A stretch of 64,000 nucleotides of DNA from Streptomyces spiralis. Its GTDB lineage: Bacteria > Actinomycetota > Actinomycetes > Streptomycetales > Streptomycetaceae. Shown piece by piece: positions 33,807 through 41,644 of the stretch; within the stretch, counting starts at the first letter, position 1, and every line of letters starts with the position of its first letter. The notes beneath the pieces are model-generated. The model saw only the letters and a program-made list of their open reading frames with translations, did not search any database and was not told where the DNA came from. The position numbers and the translations under genes were made by a program. The stretch spans positions 1 through 64,000 of the forward strand of contig NZ_BNBC01000008.1 of the NCBI RefSeq assembly GCF_014654675.1, written 5' to 3'.

Positions 33807-35279
33807 GTGACCACACAGGCGGAACACGAGCGGGCGGTGGTGGACGCCGTTCCCACCGGCCTCTTCATCGGGGGCGGTTGGCGGCCCGCCGCCTCCGGAG
33901 CCGTCTTCGAGGTCGAGGATCCCTCGCTGGCCCGGCCGCTGCGCACCGTCGCCGACGCCGAGGCCGCGGACGCCCTCGACGCACTGGCCGCGGCGCACGG
34001 CGCCCAGGAGTCCTGGGCCGCCCACCCACCGCGCGAACGCGGCGAGATCCTGCGCCGCGCCTACGAGTTGATCCACGCGCGGATCGACGATCTGGCCCTG
34101 CTGATGACCCTGGAGATGGGCAAGCCTCTGACGGAGGCACGCGGCGAGGTGGCCTACGCAGCCGAGTTCTTCCGCTGGTTCGCGGAGGAGGCCGTACGGA
34201 TCGAGGGCGGCTGCGCCGTCTCGCCGGACGGCAGGGACCGGCTGCTGGTCATGCGCCGCCCGGTCGGGCCGGCACTGCTGATCACACCGTGGAACTTCCC
34301 CCTCGCCATGGGCACCCGCAAGATCGGTCCCGCCGTCGCCGCCGGCTGCACCATGGTCGTCAAGCCGGCCGAGCAGACACCGCTGTCCATGCTGGCGCTC
34401 GCGGGCATCCTGGCCGAGGCCGGACTGCCCGACGGCGTGCTCAACGTCGTCACCAGCAGCCGGCCGGGCGAGGTGGTCGAACCCCTGATGCGGGACGGCC
34501 GGCTGCGCAAGGTCTCCTTCACCGGCTCCACCGCCGTCGGGCGGCTGCTGATCGCCCAGAGCGCGCAGCAGGTGCTGCGGGTGTCGATGGAGCTCGGCGG
34601 CAACGCGCCGTTCATCGTCTGCGAGGACGCCGACCTCGACGCGGCGGTCGAGGGAGCGGTGCAGGCCAAGATGCGCAACATCGGCGAGGCGTGCACGGCC
34701 GCCAACCGCCTGTACGTGCACGCGAGCCTGGCCGGCGAGTTCGCCCGCCGTCTGGCGCGGCGCATGGGCGGCCTGAGCATCGGGCGCGGCACGGAGCCGG
34801 GCGTCGAGGTCGGGCCGCTGATCGACGAGGACGGCCGGGGCAAGGTGCGCCACCTGGTCGGGCAGGCCCTCGACGGCGGGGCCAAGGCGCTGACCGGCGC
34901 CGAGTCCCCGGCGGGCGACGGCTACTTCTACGCGCCCACGGTGCTCGTGGACGTCCCCCCGGACGCCGCCCTGCTGCACGAGGAGATCTTCGGGCCCGTG
35001 GCGCCGGTCGTCCCCTTCGACGACGAGGACGAGGTGATCGCGGCCGCCAACGCCACACCGTACGGCCTCGTGTCGTACCTCTACACGGAGAACCTGCGGC
35101 GCGCCTTCCGGATCTCCGAGCGGCTGGAGACCGGAATGATCGGGCTGAACAAGGGAGTCGTCTCCAACCCCGCGGCCCCGTTCGGCGGCGTCAAGCAGTC
35201 CGGGCTCGGCCGCGAGGGCGGCCGGGTGGGCATCGAGGAGTTCCTGGAGACCCGTTACCTGGCGATGCCGATGGACTGA
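33807..35279 (+). CDS. NAD(P)-dependent semialdehyde dehydrogenase
   Basis: 490 residues of the aldehyde dehydrogenase superfamily, closest in motif to succinate-semialdehyde dehydrogenases. It has 'LLITPWNFPLAMGTRKIGPA' and 'GCTMVVKPAEQTPLSMLALA', the nucleotide motif 'KVSFTGSTAVGRLLIAQSAQ', the general base Glu in 'RVSMELGGNAPFIVCEDADL', and the catalytic Cys in 'KMRNIGEACTAANRLYV'. The last differs from the common GQxC form. It ends 'VKQSGLGREGGRVGIEEFLE'. GTG 33807 is the start by fit. It probably oxidises the product of the divergent aminotransferase. A DUF3830 gene follows 88 bp downstream. Confidence 0.9.
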   Translation: MTTQAEHERAVVDAVPTGLFIGGGWRPAASGAVFEVEDPSLARPLRTVADAEAADALDALAAAHGAQESWAAHPPRERGEILRRAYELIHARIDDLALLMTLEMGKPLTEARGEVAYAAEFFRWFAEEAVRIEGGCAVSPDGRDRLLVMRRPVGPALLITPWNFPLAMGTRKIGPAVAAGCTMVVKPAEQTPLSMLALAGILAEAGLPDGVLNVVTSSRPGEVVEPLMRDGRLRKVSFTGSTAVGRLLIAQSAQQVLRVSMELGGNAPFIVCEDADLDAAVEGAVQAKMRNIGEACTAANRLYVHASLAGEFARRLARRMGGLSIGRGTEPGVEVGPLIDEDGRGKVRHLVGQALDGGAKALTGAESPAGDGYFYAPTVLVDVPPDAALLHEEIFGPVAPVVPFDDEDEVIAAANATPYGLVSYLYTENLRRAFRISERLETGMIGLNKGVVSNPAAPFGGVKQSGLGREGGRVGIEEFLETRYLAMPMD

Positions 35280-35367
35280 CGCCTGCCGACAGGCGACGGG
35301 GCACCGCACAGCACACCACCCGAGCGACGCACCGGCCGGGAGGCCGGGGAACGGAGAGCGCCGAGAG

Positions 35368-35865
35368 ATGGACCGCCACATCGAGATCTCCCTGGAGAAG
35401 CGCGGAGTCAGCTGCGTGGCCAGGCTGCTGGACGACCGGGCGCCGCGCACCTGCGAGGCGGTGTGGAACGCCCTGCCGCTGGGCAAGGACGTCTTCCACG
35501 GCAAGTACGCGCGCAACGAGATCTACACGCTGGTACCGGCGTTCGCGCCGGAGGAACCGGGCACGGAGAACCCGACGATCACACCGATCCCCGGCGACGT
35601 CGCCTACTTCTCTTTCGCCCAGTGGCAGTTGAACACCAGCTCGCACGGCTACGCCCAGGGCGGCCGGCCGCAGGCCGCGCAGAAGATCGTGGACCTCGCC
35701 GTCTTCTACGAGCGCAACAACCTGCTGCTCAACCCCGACACCGGCTTCGTGCCCGCCACGATCTTCGGCACCATCGTCGAGGGCCTGGACCGCATGGCCG
35801 AGGCGGCACAGGACCTGTGGCTGTCCGGTGTGATCGGCGAGTCGCTCGTCTTCCGCCGGGCCTAG
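35368..35865 (+). CDS. DUF3830 family protein
   Basis: 165 residues, a cyclophilin-like beta-barrel family of unknown function. Blocks: 'CVARLLDDRAPRTCEAVWNA', 'LPLGKDVFHGKYARNEIYTL', 'NPTITPIPGDVAYFSFAQWQ', 'LAVFYERNNLLLNPDTGFVP'. Members recur in catabolic clusters with amidases, 2-hydroxyacid dehydrogenases and maleate-isomerase-like proteins, as here, but no reaction has been assigned to my knowledge. GGAGAGCGCCGAGAG lies before the ATG. Probably in one transcript with the aldehyde dehydrogenase. Confidence 0.85.
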   Translation: MDRHIEISLEKRGVSCVARLLDDRAPRTCEAVWNALPLGKDVFHGKYARNEIYTLVPAFAPEEPGTENPTITPIPGDVAYFSFAQWQLNTSSHGYAQGGRPQAAQKIVDLAVFYERNNLLLNPDTGFVPATIFGTIVEGLDRMAEAAQDLWLSGVIGESLVFRRA

Positions 35866-35892
35866 GGGGTGACACAGGAGCGGCGGTGACAC

Positions 35893-35920
35893 AGGGCGGT
35901 TGCCGGAGGGCCACCGCCCT
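35893..35920. terminator. Hairpin between DUF3830 and amidase genes
   Basis: AGGGCGGT (35893-35900) pairs with ACCGCCCT (35913-35920), 8-bp stem, 12-nt loop. It lies between two convergent genes and can serve both. Just upstream GGTGACACAGG occurs twice as a direct repeat. Confidence 0.55.
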
Positions 35921-35952
35921 TGGTGCGTGCGGCAGTCGACCCGCGACGGCAC

Positions 35953-37431
35953 TCAGCCGCGCGGCGTGACCGGCGCCGCCGACACGGTGCCCTCGGCCGC
36001 CAGGGCCTCGAACAGCGCGTGCGACGCCCGCAGCACCAGGCCGTCCTGGTGCCGGGCCGCGACCAGCTGCGCTCCCACCGGCAGCCCGTCCGACGCCGTG
36101 CCGCACGGCACGGTGGCCGCCGGCTGCTGGGTCAGGTTGAACGGGTAGGTGAAGGGCGTCCAGCCGGTCCACCTGGTCAGGCCGCTGCCCGGCGGGACCT
36201 CGTGGCCCGCCTCGAACGCGGTGCGCGGCAGCGTCGGCGTGACCAGCAGGTCGTAGGTGCGGTGGAAGCGGCCCATCAGCACCCCGAGCGCCATCCGTGC
36301 CTCAACGGCACCCAGATAGTCCAGGGCGCTCATTGACGCGCCGAGGCGGCACACCTCCCGAAGCCCCGGGTCGAGCCGCCCGAACTCCTCGGGGGACAGG
36401 TGCTCCACCACCTTGGCGGCGCCGGCGAACCACAGCGTGTGGTACGCCTCGACCGGGTCGGCGAAGCCCGGGTCCGCCTCCTCCACCTCGGCCCCGAGAC
36501 CGGCCAGCACGTCGACCGCGTGCCGGACGCGCGCGGCGACATCCGGCTCGACCGGGGCGCCCGCGAGCGTCGGGCTGTAGGCGACGCGCAGCCCGCGCAC
36601 GTCCTGATCCGCGTCCAGTTCGGCACCGAAACCGCGCTCGCAGGGCGGCAGTCCGGACCAGTCGCGGTCGTCGGCGCCGCACAGCACGTCCATCATGAGC
36701 GCGGCGTCGGCGACCGTACGGGTCATCGGCCCCGCGTGCGAGAGGGTGCCGAAGGGGCTCGCGGGGTAGAGCGGGATCCGCCCGTACGTGGGCTTGAACC
36801 CGAAGACGCCGCAGAAGGCGGCCGGGATACGGACCGAGCCGCCGCCGTCGGTGCCCACGGAGAGCGGGGCCAGCCCGAGCGCGACGGCGGCCGCGCTGCC
36901 CCCGCTGGAGCCGCCGGACGTGCGCGTCACGTCCCACGGGTTGCGGGTGACGCCGGTGCGCGGACTGTCGGTGACGCCCTTCCAGCCGAACTCCGGGGTG
37001 GTCGTCTTGCCGACGAGGACGGCGCCGTGTTCGCGCAGGCGCGCCACCGACGGCGCGTCCTGCTCCCAGGGCGCGCCGGGGTCCGTGCTCAGCGAGCCGC
37101 GCAGCGTGGGCAGGCCCTTCGTCAGCAGCAGGTCCTTGATGGAGACCGGCACCCCGTCGAGCAGCCCGCACGGCTCACCCCGCCGCCAGCGGTCCGCGGA
37201 GGCGGCGGCGTCACGGCGGGCCGACTCGGGGTCGACCAGGCAGTAGGCGTTCACCAGCGGGTCGAGCCGCTCGATCCGGTCGAGTACGGCGTCGACGACC
37301 TCGACGGGCGAGAGGTTGTTGTCCCGATAGCCCGCGACCAGTTCGGTGGCGGTCCGTGCGCACAAGTCGTCCCGCGCGTCGGGCCGCCCGGCCCGCCCCG
37401 CGCCGGCGTCCTGGTCGGTGGCTGCGGTCAT
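35953..37431 (-). CDS. Amidase (amidase signature family)
   Basis: 492 residues. The Ser-cisSer-Lys triad is complete: Lys in '[20 protein letters not shown]', Ser in '[19 protein letters not shown]' and the nucleophile Ser in '[20 protein letters not shown]'. '[20 protein letters not shown]' follows. It hydrolyses a carboxamide or related amide to acid and ammonia or amine; which one is unknown. The Arg/Gly/Ala-rich first 25 residues are non-conserved. Its ATG overlaps the stop of the upstream 2-hydroxyacid dehydrogenase gene (ATGA), so the two are translationally coupled. Confidence 0.9.
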   Translation of the reverse strand: MTAATDQDAGAGRAGRPDARDDLCARTATELVAGYRDNNLSPVEVVDAVLDRIERLDPLVNAYCLVDPESARRDAAASADRWRRGEPCGLLDGVPVSIKDLLLTKGLPTLRGSLSTDPGAPWEQDAPSVARLREHGAVLVGKTTTPEFGWKGVTDSPRTGVTRNPWDVTRTSGGSSGGSAAAVALGLAPLSVGTDGGGSVRIPAAFCGVFGFKPTYGRIPLYPASPFGTLSHAGPMTRTVADAALMMDVLCGADDRDWSGLPPCERGFGAELDADQDVRGLRVAYSPTLAGAPVEPDVAARVRHAVDVLAGLGAEVEEADPGFADPVEAYHTLWFAGAAKVVEHLSPEEFGRLDPGLREVCRLGASMSALDYLGAVEARMALGVLMGRFHRTYDLLVTPTLPRTAFEAGHEVPPGSGLTRWTGWTPFTYPFNLTQQPAATVPCGTASDGLPVGAQLVAARHQDGLVLRASHALFEALAAEGTVSAAPVTPRG

Positions 37432-38441
37432 GACGAGCCCTCCTCGGTGTGCGGGGTGCCGCCCGGTGCCTCGCCGACGGGCACGTACCCCAGGGTCTTG
37501 TCGACGACGTTGCGCAGGGGCCGGCCCGCGGCCCAGCACGCGAAGTTGGCGAGGAACAGCTCCGCGAGGTCCTCCAGCCAGCCGTGGGTGTCGGCCGACA
37601 TGTGCGGGGAGATCAGCAGTCCCGGCACGCTCCACAGGGGGCTGTCGGCCGGCAGCGGCTCCTGGCGCAGCACGTCCAGCGCGGCCCCCGCGAGCCTGCC
37701 CTCGTGCAACGCCGCCACCAGGTCGTCCTCCACGACGAGCGGGCCGCGGCCGACGTTGACGAACCGTGCGCCGCGCTTCATCCGTGCGAACAGGGTCGCA
37801 TCGAACAGGTCGGCGGTCTCGTCGGTCAGCGGCGCGGCGCTCACCAGCCAGTCCGCCTCCGGCAGCAGACCGGGCAGTTCACCGAAGCCGTGCACCCGGC
37901 CGAACTCGGCGTCGTGCGGGCGCGCCCTGCGGGAGACCAGCGTCACCCGCAGCCCGAGGGCGCCCAGCACCCGGGCCACGGCCCGTCCGATGGGTCCGCC
38001 GCCGACCACCACCGCCCGGGTGCCCGCCACGCGCTCGGTCGCCCGGTGCTGCCAGGTCCGCGAGCGCTGGCGGTCGAGGGTGCCGGGCAGGTCCTTGGCC
38101 ATGGCGAGGACCAGTCCCGCCACGTACTCGGCGATCGGTTCCTCGAAGACACCGCGGGAGTTGGTGATCACGGCGTCCGAGCGCAGCAGCGCGGGGAAGA
38201 GCAGCTTGTCCACGCCCGCGCTCGCGGTGTGCACCCAGCGCGGTCCGCCCTCCTCGGGCCAGGCGGCCGGCAGCGCGTCGGTCAGGAAGTCCCACACCAA
38301 CAGGGCGTCGGCCGCGCGCAGCGCGTCGGCGAGATGGGGCTCGCCCACGCGGCGCAGCCGGGCGCGGTCCTTGATGCGGTCCAGGAGCGGCGGCTCCTGT
38401 TCTCCCAGCACGACGACGAGGGGGAGTTCGGTCGTCCTCAT
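37428..38441 (-). CDS. D-2-hydroxyacid dehydrogenase
   Basis: 337 residues. NAD-binding motif 'AVVVGGGPIGRAVARVLGAL' and the catalytic Arg, Glu and His in 'FVNVGRGPLVVEDDLVAALH', 'ALDVLRQEPLPADSPLWSVP' and 'GLLISPHMSADTHGWLEDLA'. It interconverts a 2-oxo acid and a D-2-hydroxy acid (glyoxylate/hydroxypyruvate-reductase-like). ATG 38441 is chosen because GAAGGGC lies 7 nt upstream; an upstream extension lacks conservation. It is the first gene of a two-gene minus-strand operon under the interleaved promoter at 38504-38550. Confidence 0.88.
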   Translation of the reverse strand: MRTTELPLVVVLGEQEPPLLDRIKDRARLRRVGEPHLADALRAADALLVWDFLTDALPAAWPEEGGPRWVHTASAGVDKLLFPALLRSDAVITNSRGVFEEPIAEYVAGLVLAMAKDLPGTLDRQRSRTWQHRATERVAGTRAVVVGGGPIGRAVARVLGALGLRVTLVSRRARPHDAEFGRVHGFGELPGLLPEADWLVSAAPLTDETADLFDATLFARMKRGARFVNVGRGPLVVEDDLVAALHEGRLAGAALDVLRQEPLPADSPLWSVPGLLISPHMSADTHGWLEDLAELFLANFACWAAGRPLRNVVDKTLGYVPVGEAPGGTPHTEEGSS

Positions 38442-38503
38442 GCCCAGCCCTTCGGTCGCTGCGATGCGCGCCTGGTCCGGTCCGTGTCGGTCCTTGGAAC
38501 CGA

Positions 38504-38550
38504 TTGACACCCTAGGGGCCGTTCCGTAGGATTGTCAACAATCTACAGTC
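38504..38550. promoter_or_regulatory. Interleaved divergent promoters with FadR-type operator, copy 2
   Basis: Plus strand: TTGACA (38504-38509), 17 bp, TAGGAT (38527-38532). Minus strand: TTGACA (38538-38533), 18 bp, TAGGGT (38514-38509). The two sigma-70-type promoters thus lie inside each other. The operator core GATTGT-CA-ACAATC (38530-38543) is a perfect 6+2+6 palindrome within a 25-bp block (38526-38550) nearly identical to 33660-33684. It covers the plus -10 and the minus -35, so one repressor would shut both directions. Confidence 0.8.
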
Positions 38551-38572
38551 GGTCTCGGGAGGGCGATCGCAC

Positions 38573-39331
38573 GTGGCTGACCGCATCACGACGGTGGGTT
38601 TCCTCTACCCCGGCCACTCCGCGGAGGACGACTATCCGCTGCTGGAGGACCTGCTCGGCCCAGGAGTACGACTGCCTCTCGCGCACACGGACATGGGGGA
38701 GGACGCGCACCGGGTGGACGCCCTCTTGGAGATGGGCGCCATCCACCGGCTCACCCGGGGACTGGCGGAACTCGAGCACCACGACATGGACGCCGTCATG
38801 TGGGCCTGCACCAGCGCCAGCTTCATCTACGGACGCCACGGCGCCGGCCAGCAGGCCGCTGAGCTCGCCCAGGCCGCGGGCGTCCCGGCGTCCAGCACCT
38901 CCTTCGCCTTCGTGCACGCACTGCGGGCGCTCGGTGTGCGCAGCGTCTCCGTCGCCGCGACCTATCCGGAGGACGTCGCCGGGTACTTCGTCCGCTTCCT
39001 TCAGGAGTCGGAGGTGCGGGTGGCGCAGGTGTCGGGGAGGGGCATCGTCACGGCGGCGGAGGTCGGTACGCTCTCCCGCGAGCAGGTCGTCGACCTGGTC
39101 AAGGCCAACGACCACCCGGAGGCGGAGGCCGTCCTGCTCCCGGACACTGCCCTGCACACCGCCGCCTGGCTGGACGAACTGGAGGGGGCCGTCGGCAAGC
39201 CGGTGCTGACCGCCAACCAGGTCACCGTCTGGGAGGGGCTGCGGCTCGCCGGGGACAGCGCCCCGCGGACCGGCCTCGGACGGTTGTTCCGTGAGGGCGC
39301 CACTCCGCCCACGCCGTCCGCCGCCGGGTGA
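38573..39331 (+). CDS. Maleate isomerase/Asp-Glu racemase fold protein, one-cysteine type
   Basis: 252 residues, paralogous in fold to the gene at 30326. The first catalytic Cys is kept ('AVMWACTSASFIYGRHG'), but the position of the second Cys reads 'AVLLPDTALHTAAWLDELEG'. 'VPASSTSFAFVHALRALGVR' and 'PVLTANQVTVWEGLRLAGD' are family blocks. Loss of one Cys rules out the standard two-Cys mechanism; a decarboxylase-like or other reaction, or a non-catalytic role, is possible. GTG 38573 has GGGAGG about 10 nt upstream. The GntR regulator gene follows 28 bp downstream in the same transcript. Confidence 0.8.
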   Translation: MADRITTVGFLYPGHSAEDDYPLLEDLLGPGVRLPLAHTDMGEDAHRVDALLEMGAIHRLTRGLAELEHHDMDAVMWACTSASFIYGRHGAGQQAAELAQAAGVPASSTSFAFVHALRALGVRSVSVAATYPEDVAGYFVRFLQESEVRVAQVSGRGIVTAAEVGTLSREQVVDLVKANDHPEAEAVLLPDTALHTAAWLDELEGAVGKPVLTANQVTVWEGLRLAGDSAPRTGLGRLFREGATPPTPSAAG

Positions 39332-39359
39332 CGGCGGCACCGAAGAAGGAGAAGAGAAC

Positions 39360-40070
39360 ATGCCGGGAGCCAAACGGCTGCAGCCCGTCAGACGGGAGCC
39401 CGCCGCCGTCGCGATCGCCCGCCGGCTGACGGAGGCGATCATGGACGGGACCCTGGCGCCCGGCACCCAGCTCGGGGAGGCCGAGCTGGCCGCGGAGCTC
39501 GGCGTCAGCCGAGGCCCGCTGCGCGAGGCGATGCAGCGGATCGTCCAGCAGGGCATCGCCCACAGCGAACCGCACCGCGGAGTCTTCGTGACGACCCTCA
39601 CGGAGGACGACGTACGCGACATCTACCTCGCCCGTACGGCGGTCGAGTCCGCCGCGTGCCGGCTGATACTGCGACGTGATCCGCAGGGCACGGCGGACCG
39701 GCTCGCGGCTGTGCACCGCGCCATGGCGGAGGCCGCGCGACGCGGCGACCCCACGGCGCTCAGCGCGGCGGACACCGAACTGCACCAGGTGCTCGTCGAG
39801 GAGTCCGGCAGCCCCCGCCTGAAGCGCATGGCGCAGACACTCTTCGTCGAGACCCGTATGTGCATCACGGCGCTGCAGGACAAGTACCCCGTGCCGGACG
39901 TGATGGTCGACGAACACGCCGCGATCATCGAGGCCATCCGCGACGGAGACGAGGAGCGGCTGTTGCGGCTGGTGGACGAGCACATGCAGGACGCCGTACG
40001 GAGGCTGACCGAGGGGCCGGAGGGGGCGGTCCCTGGGGTGCCGTCGCGCACGGAAGCCGTCAGCGGTTGA
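39360..40070 (+). CDS. FadR-type GntR regulator with FCD domain
   Basis: 236 residues. The winged helix reads 'AIMDGTLAPGTQLGEAELAA' and 'LGVSRGPLREAMQRIVQQGI'; the all-helical FCD effector domain ('IYLARTAVESAACRLILRRD', 'ADTELHQVLVEESGSPRLKR', 'DEHAAIIEAIRDGDEERLLR') has the Asp/His/His metal-ligand set. It lies in the operon driven from the FadR-type operator at 38526-38550, and a near-identical operator precedes the aminotransferase gene, so it very likely represses the whole island and itself until a carboxylate effector binds. AGAAGGAGAAGAG precedes ATG 39360. Confidence 0.9.
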   Translation: MPGAKRLQPVRREPAAVAIARRLTEAIMDGTLAPGTQLGEAELAAELGVSRGPLREAMQRIVQQGIAHSEPHRGVFVTTLTEDDVRDIYLARTAVESAACRLILRRDPQGTADRLAAVHRAMAEAARRGDPTALSAADTELHQVLVEESGSPRLKRMAQTLFVETRMCITALQDKYPVPDVMVDEHAAIIEAIRDGDEERLLRLVDEHMQDAVRRLTEGPEGAVPGVPSRTEAVSG

Positions 40071-40138
40071 CCCTCGGCGCCTCGGTGCGCCGCAGGAGAG
40101 GCGAGCGGGGTGCCCCGGGCGGGGCCCGGAACCGGTTC

Positions 40139-40173
40139 GGATCCCCGGCCCGTGTACGACGGGCCGGGGATCC
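40139..40173 (+). terminator. 15-bp perfect hairpin after the GntR gene
   Basis: Left arm 40139-40153 and right arm 40159-40173 (ACGGGCCGGGGATCC) pair perfectly over 15 bp with a 5-nt loop GTACG. It ends the catabolic island transcript, about 69 nt past the regulator stop. Confidence 0.8.
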
Positions 40174-40199
40174 GTGTCAGGCGCCCGGTGGACGGAGCG

Positions 40200-40236
40200 C
40201 CGGCCCCATTACGGCGGGCCGGAGTTCCGCGTCGCC
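40200..40236. repeat. ATTACGGCGGGCCGG hairpin element, copy 1
   Basis: CCGGCCC (40200-40206) pairs with GGGCCGG (40216-40222) around CATTACGGC. The same sequence with its downstream flank (TTCCGCGTCGCC) recurs twice near 45972-46057. All three lie just 3' of a copy of the low-complexity secreted protein gene, so the hairpin travelled with that gene. Confidence 0.7.
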
Positions 40237-40253
40237 GGCGTCGTACGGCCCGC

Positions 40254-40886
40254 TCAGTAGTCGTCGTCCCTGTCACCCTTGTGGCGCTCGACGACACGGA
40301 AGCTGGCCACGACACCGTCCTTGACCCTCACGCCGCGGGTGCAGCCGGGCCGCACGCCGTCGCTGGTGCTGTGGGGGCCGACGGTGGCGATGGGCGCGCC
40401 GTTGTCGCAGGTCGCGCCGCGGAAGACCTCGACGGTACGGCGGCTGTCGTTGCGGACGTTGAGGCTGGTGGAGCCCAGGCCGCTGACCACGGTGATGCAG
40501 CCGCTCGGACGGGCCGAGTAGGACCGCTCGTTGATGTGGATCCAGCCCTTGTCGAAGTCCCTGTCGCCGCCGCGGTCGCCGCCGCGGTCACCGCCGCGGT
40601 CGCCGCCGCGGTCGCCGCCACCGCCACCGCCACCGCCGTAGCCGTTGTCGTCTTCGTCGTCGTTGTTGTTGTTATTGCCCTTGTTCCCGTTGTTTCCGTT
40701 GCCGCTCTGGGTGCCGCCGTCCAGAGGGGCCTGGGCGGGAGCGGGCGCCTGCCGGACGACGGCGGGTGCCGGGGCCGTCCGGGCCTCGGGCGCGGAGGCG
40801 GCCGCGGCGTAGGTGATGCCGGTCGCGGTCAGGGCTGCGGCCGCCGCGACGGCCGCGCTGATCGCGTGCGATCGGGACATGATCAT
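40254..40886 (-). CDS. Secreted low-complexity protein, paralogue A
   Basis: 210 residues. Signal peptide ('SAAVAAAAALTATGITYAAA') is followed by an Ala/Pro/Val segment (PAPAVVRQAPAPAQAP), an Asn/Gly/Lys/Asp-rich linker and a GGDR repeat array encoded by 12-bp units (about 40561-40625). The conserved globular part is 'GWIHINERSYSARPSGCITV', 'VSGLGSTSLNVRNDSRRTVE', 'VFRGATCDNGAPIATVGPHS', with two Cys likely forming a disulfide. Function unknown; paralogue B at 46085 shares signal, core and C-terminus but not the linker. AGGAG precedes ATG 40884-40886; an internal ATG is at 40878-40880. Confidence 0.8.
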   Translation of the reverse strand: MIMSRSHAISAAVAAAAALTATGITYAAAASAPEARTAPAPAVVRQAPAPAQAPLDGGTQSGNGNNGNKGNNNNNDDEDDNGYGGGGGGGGDRGGDRGGDRGGDRGGDRDFDKGWIHINERSYSARPSGCITVVSGLGSTSLNVRNDSRRTVEVFRGATCDNGAPIATVGPHSTSDGVRPGCTRGVRVKDGVVASFRVVERHKGDRDDDY

Positions 40887-40942
40887 GGCACTGCTTCTCC
40901 TGTCTCAGAGATGAGCTCGGCTCGGCGGCCGATGTGTGATTG

Positions 40943-40970
40943 AACGTACTAACGCCCCCAATGGCTGTCA
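40943..40970 (-). promoter_or_regulatory. Promoter of secreted paralogue A
   Basis: On the minus strand TGACAG (40970-40965), 16 bp, TACGTT (40948-40943), about 57 nt upstream of the start codon. The same boxes with the same spacing occur before paralogue B (46776-46749), and the sequence around them is strongly conserved between the copies. Confidence 0.6.
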
Positions 40971-41242
40971 TTTCAGGCATATCGAAATCGAGGCTTCGCA
41001 TGGTCGACGGGGGCGTCCAGGACGTTGTTCCGGAGAGCTGATGCCATGTCAAAAGGGTGCGAGGCGCTGGCCGATTGACTGGCGATTAGGCCTTACAGGT
41101 GATCTCCTGATGCTCGCTCACCCATGTGGCGGCGGCGGGGCGGAGCTCCCGGCGCGTCGTGCTTGACGTGCGGGCCGCCGGGGTGGTGGGAGAGCGGGCG
41201 CGGCGGCGCGGCCCGCCGCGGCGGGCCGCGCACTGACCCCCG
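40971..41242. other. Gene-free region with a block shared with paralogue B
   Basis: No gene is supported here. A block at about 41043-41122 (GCCATGTC ... GATTAGGCCTTACAGGTGAT and on) aligns with about 46871-46938 upstream of paralogue B, so the duplication reaches some 230 bp upstream of each gene. The block may be a distant regulatory site, or the decayed end of a neighbouring gene that was copied along. Confidence 0.5.
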
Positions 41243-41644
41243 TCATGCGGGGGCGGCCACGACACGGTCGGGGACGGTTGCCTGCCAGACGGCGAGGAGC
41301 AGCAGGGTGCAGGTCTCGGCCAGCAGGCTGAGGAGGGCCTGCGGGGCGGGTTGCAGGCCCTTCTCGGTGAACCCGAACACGCCGACGGTGCGTGAGGCGG
41401 CGAAGCCGGCGAGGGCGCCGAGGGCCACACCGGCCGCGGCCACTCTCAGCAGTGGCGGCATCCCGATCAGCAGCAGGGCCGCGACGGCGAAGGAGACGCT
41501 GGCCTGGAGCAGGAACAGGAGGCCGACGACGTGGATGAAGCGGTACTCGTCGACGTAGAGCTGGGCGTGGATGTAACCGCTGCCCGCGAGTGTGGCGGCG
41601 ATCGCCGCACGCAGGGTGGCAGAGAGGACGCGTCGGTCGCTCAT
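41243..41644 (-). CDS. Small integral membrane protein
   Basis: 133 residues, four hydrophobic segments ('AAIAATLAGSGYIHAQLYVD', 'IHVVGLLFLLQASVSFAVAA', 'VAAAGVALGALAGFAASRTV', 'ALLSLLAETCTLLLLAVWQA'). Not assigned to a named family. Its ATG overlaps the stop of the phosphoesterase gene (ATGA), and it is the last gene of a cupredoxin, phosphoesterase, membrane-protein operon, so it probably works at the membrane with them. Confidence 0.75.
   Translation of the reverse strand: MSDRRVLSATLRAAIAATLAGSGYIHAQLYVDEYRFIHVVGLLFLLQASVSFAVAALLLIGMPPLLRVAAAGVALGALAGFAASRTVGVFGFTEKGLQPAPQALLSLLAETCTLLLLAVWQATVPDRVVAAPA

Noticed and set aside
40561..40625. 12-bp tandem repeats resembling a CRISPR or satellite array
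   Set aside because: They are in-frame GGDR codon repeats of secreted paralogue A with no spacers.
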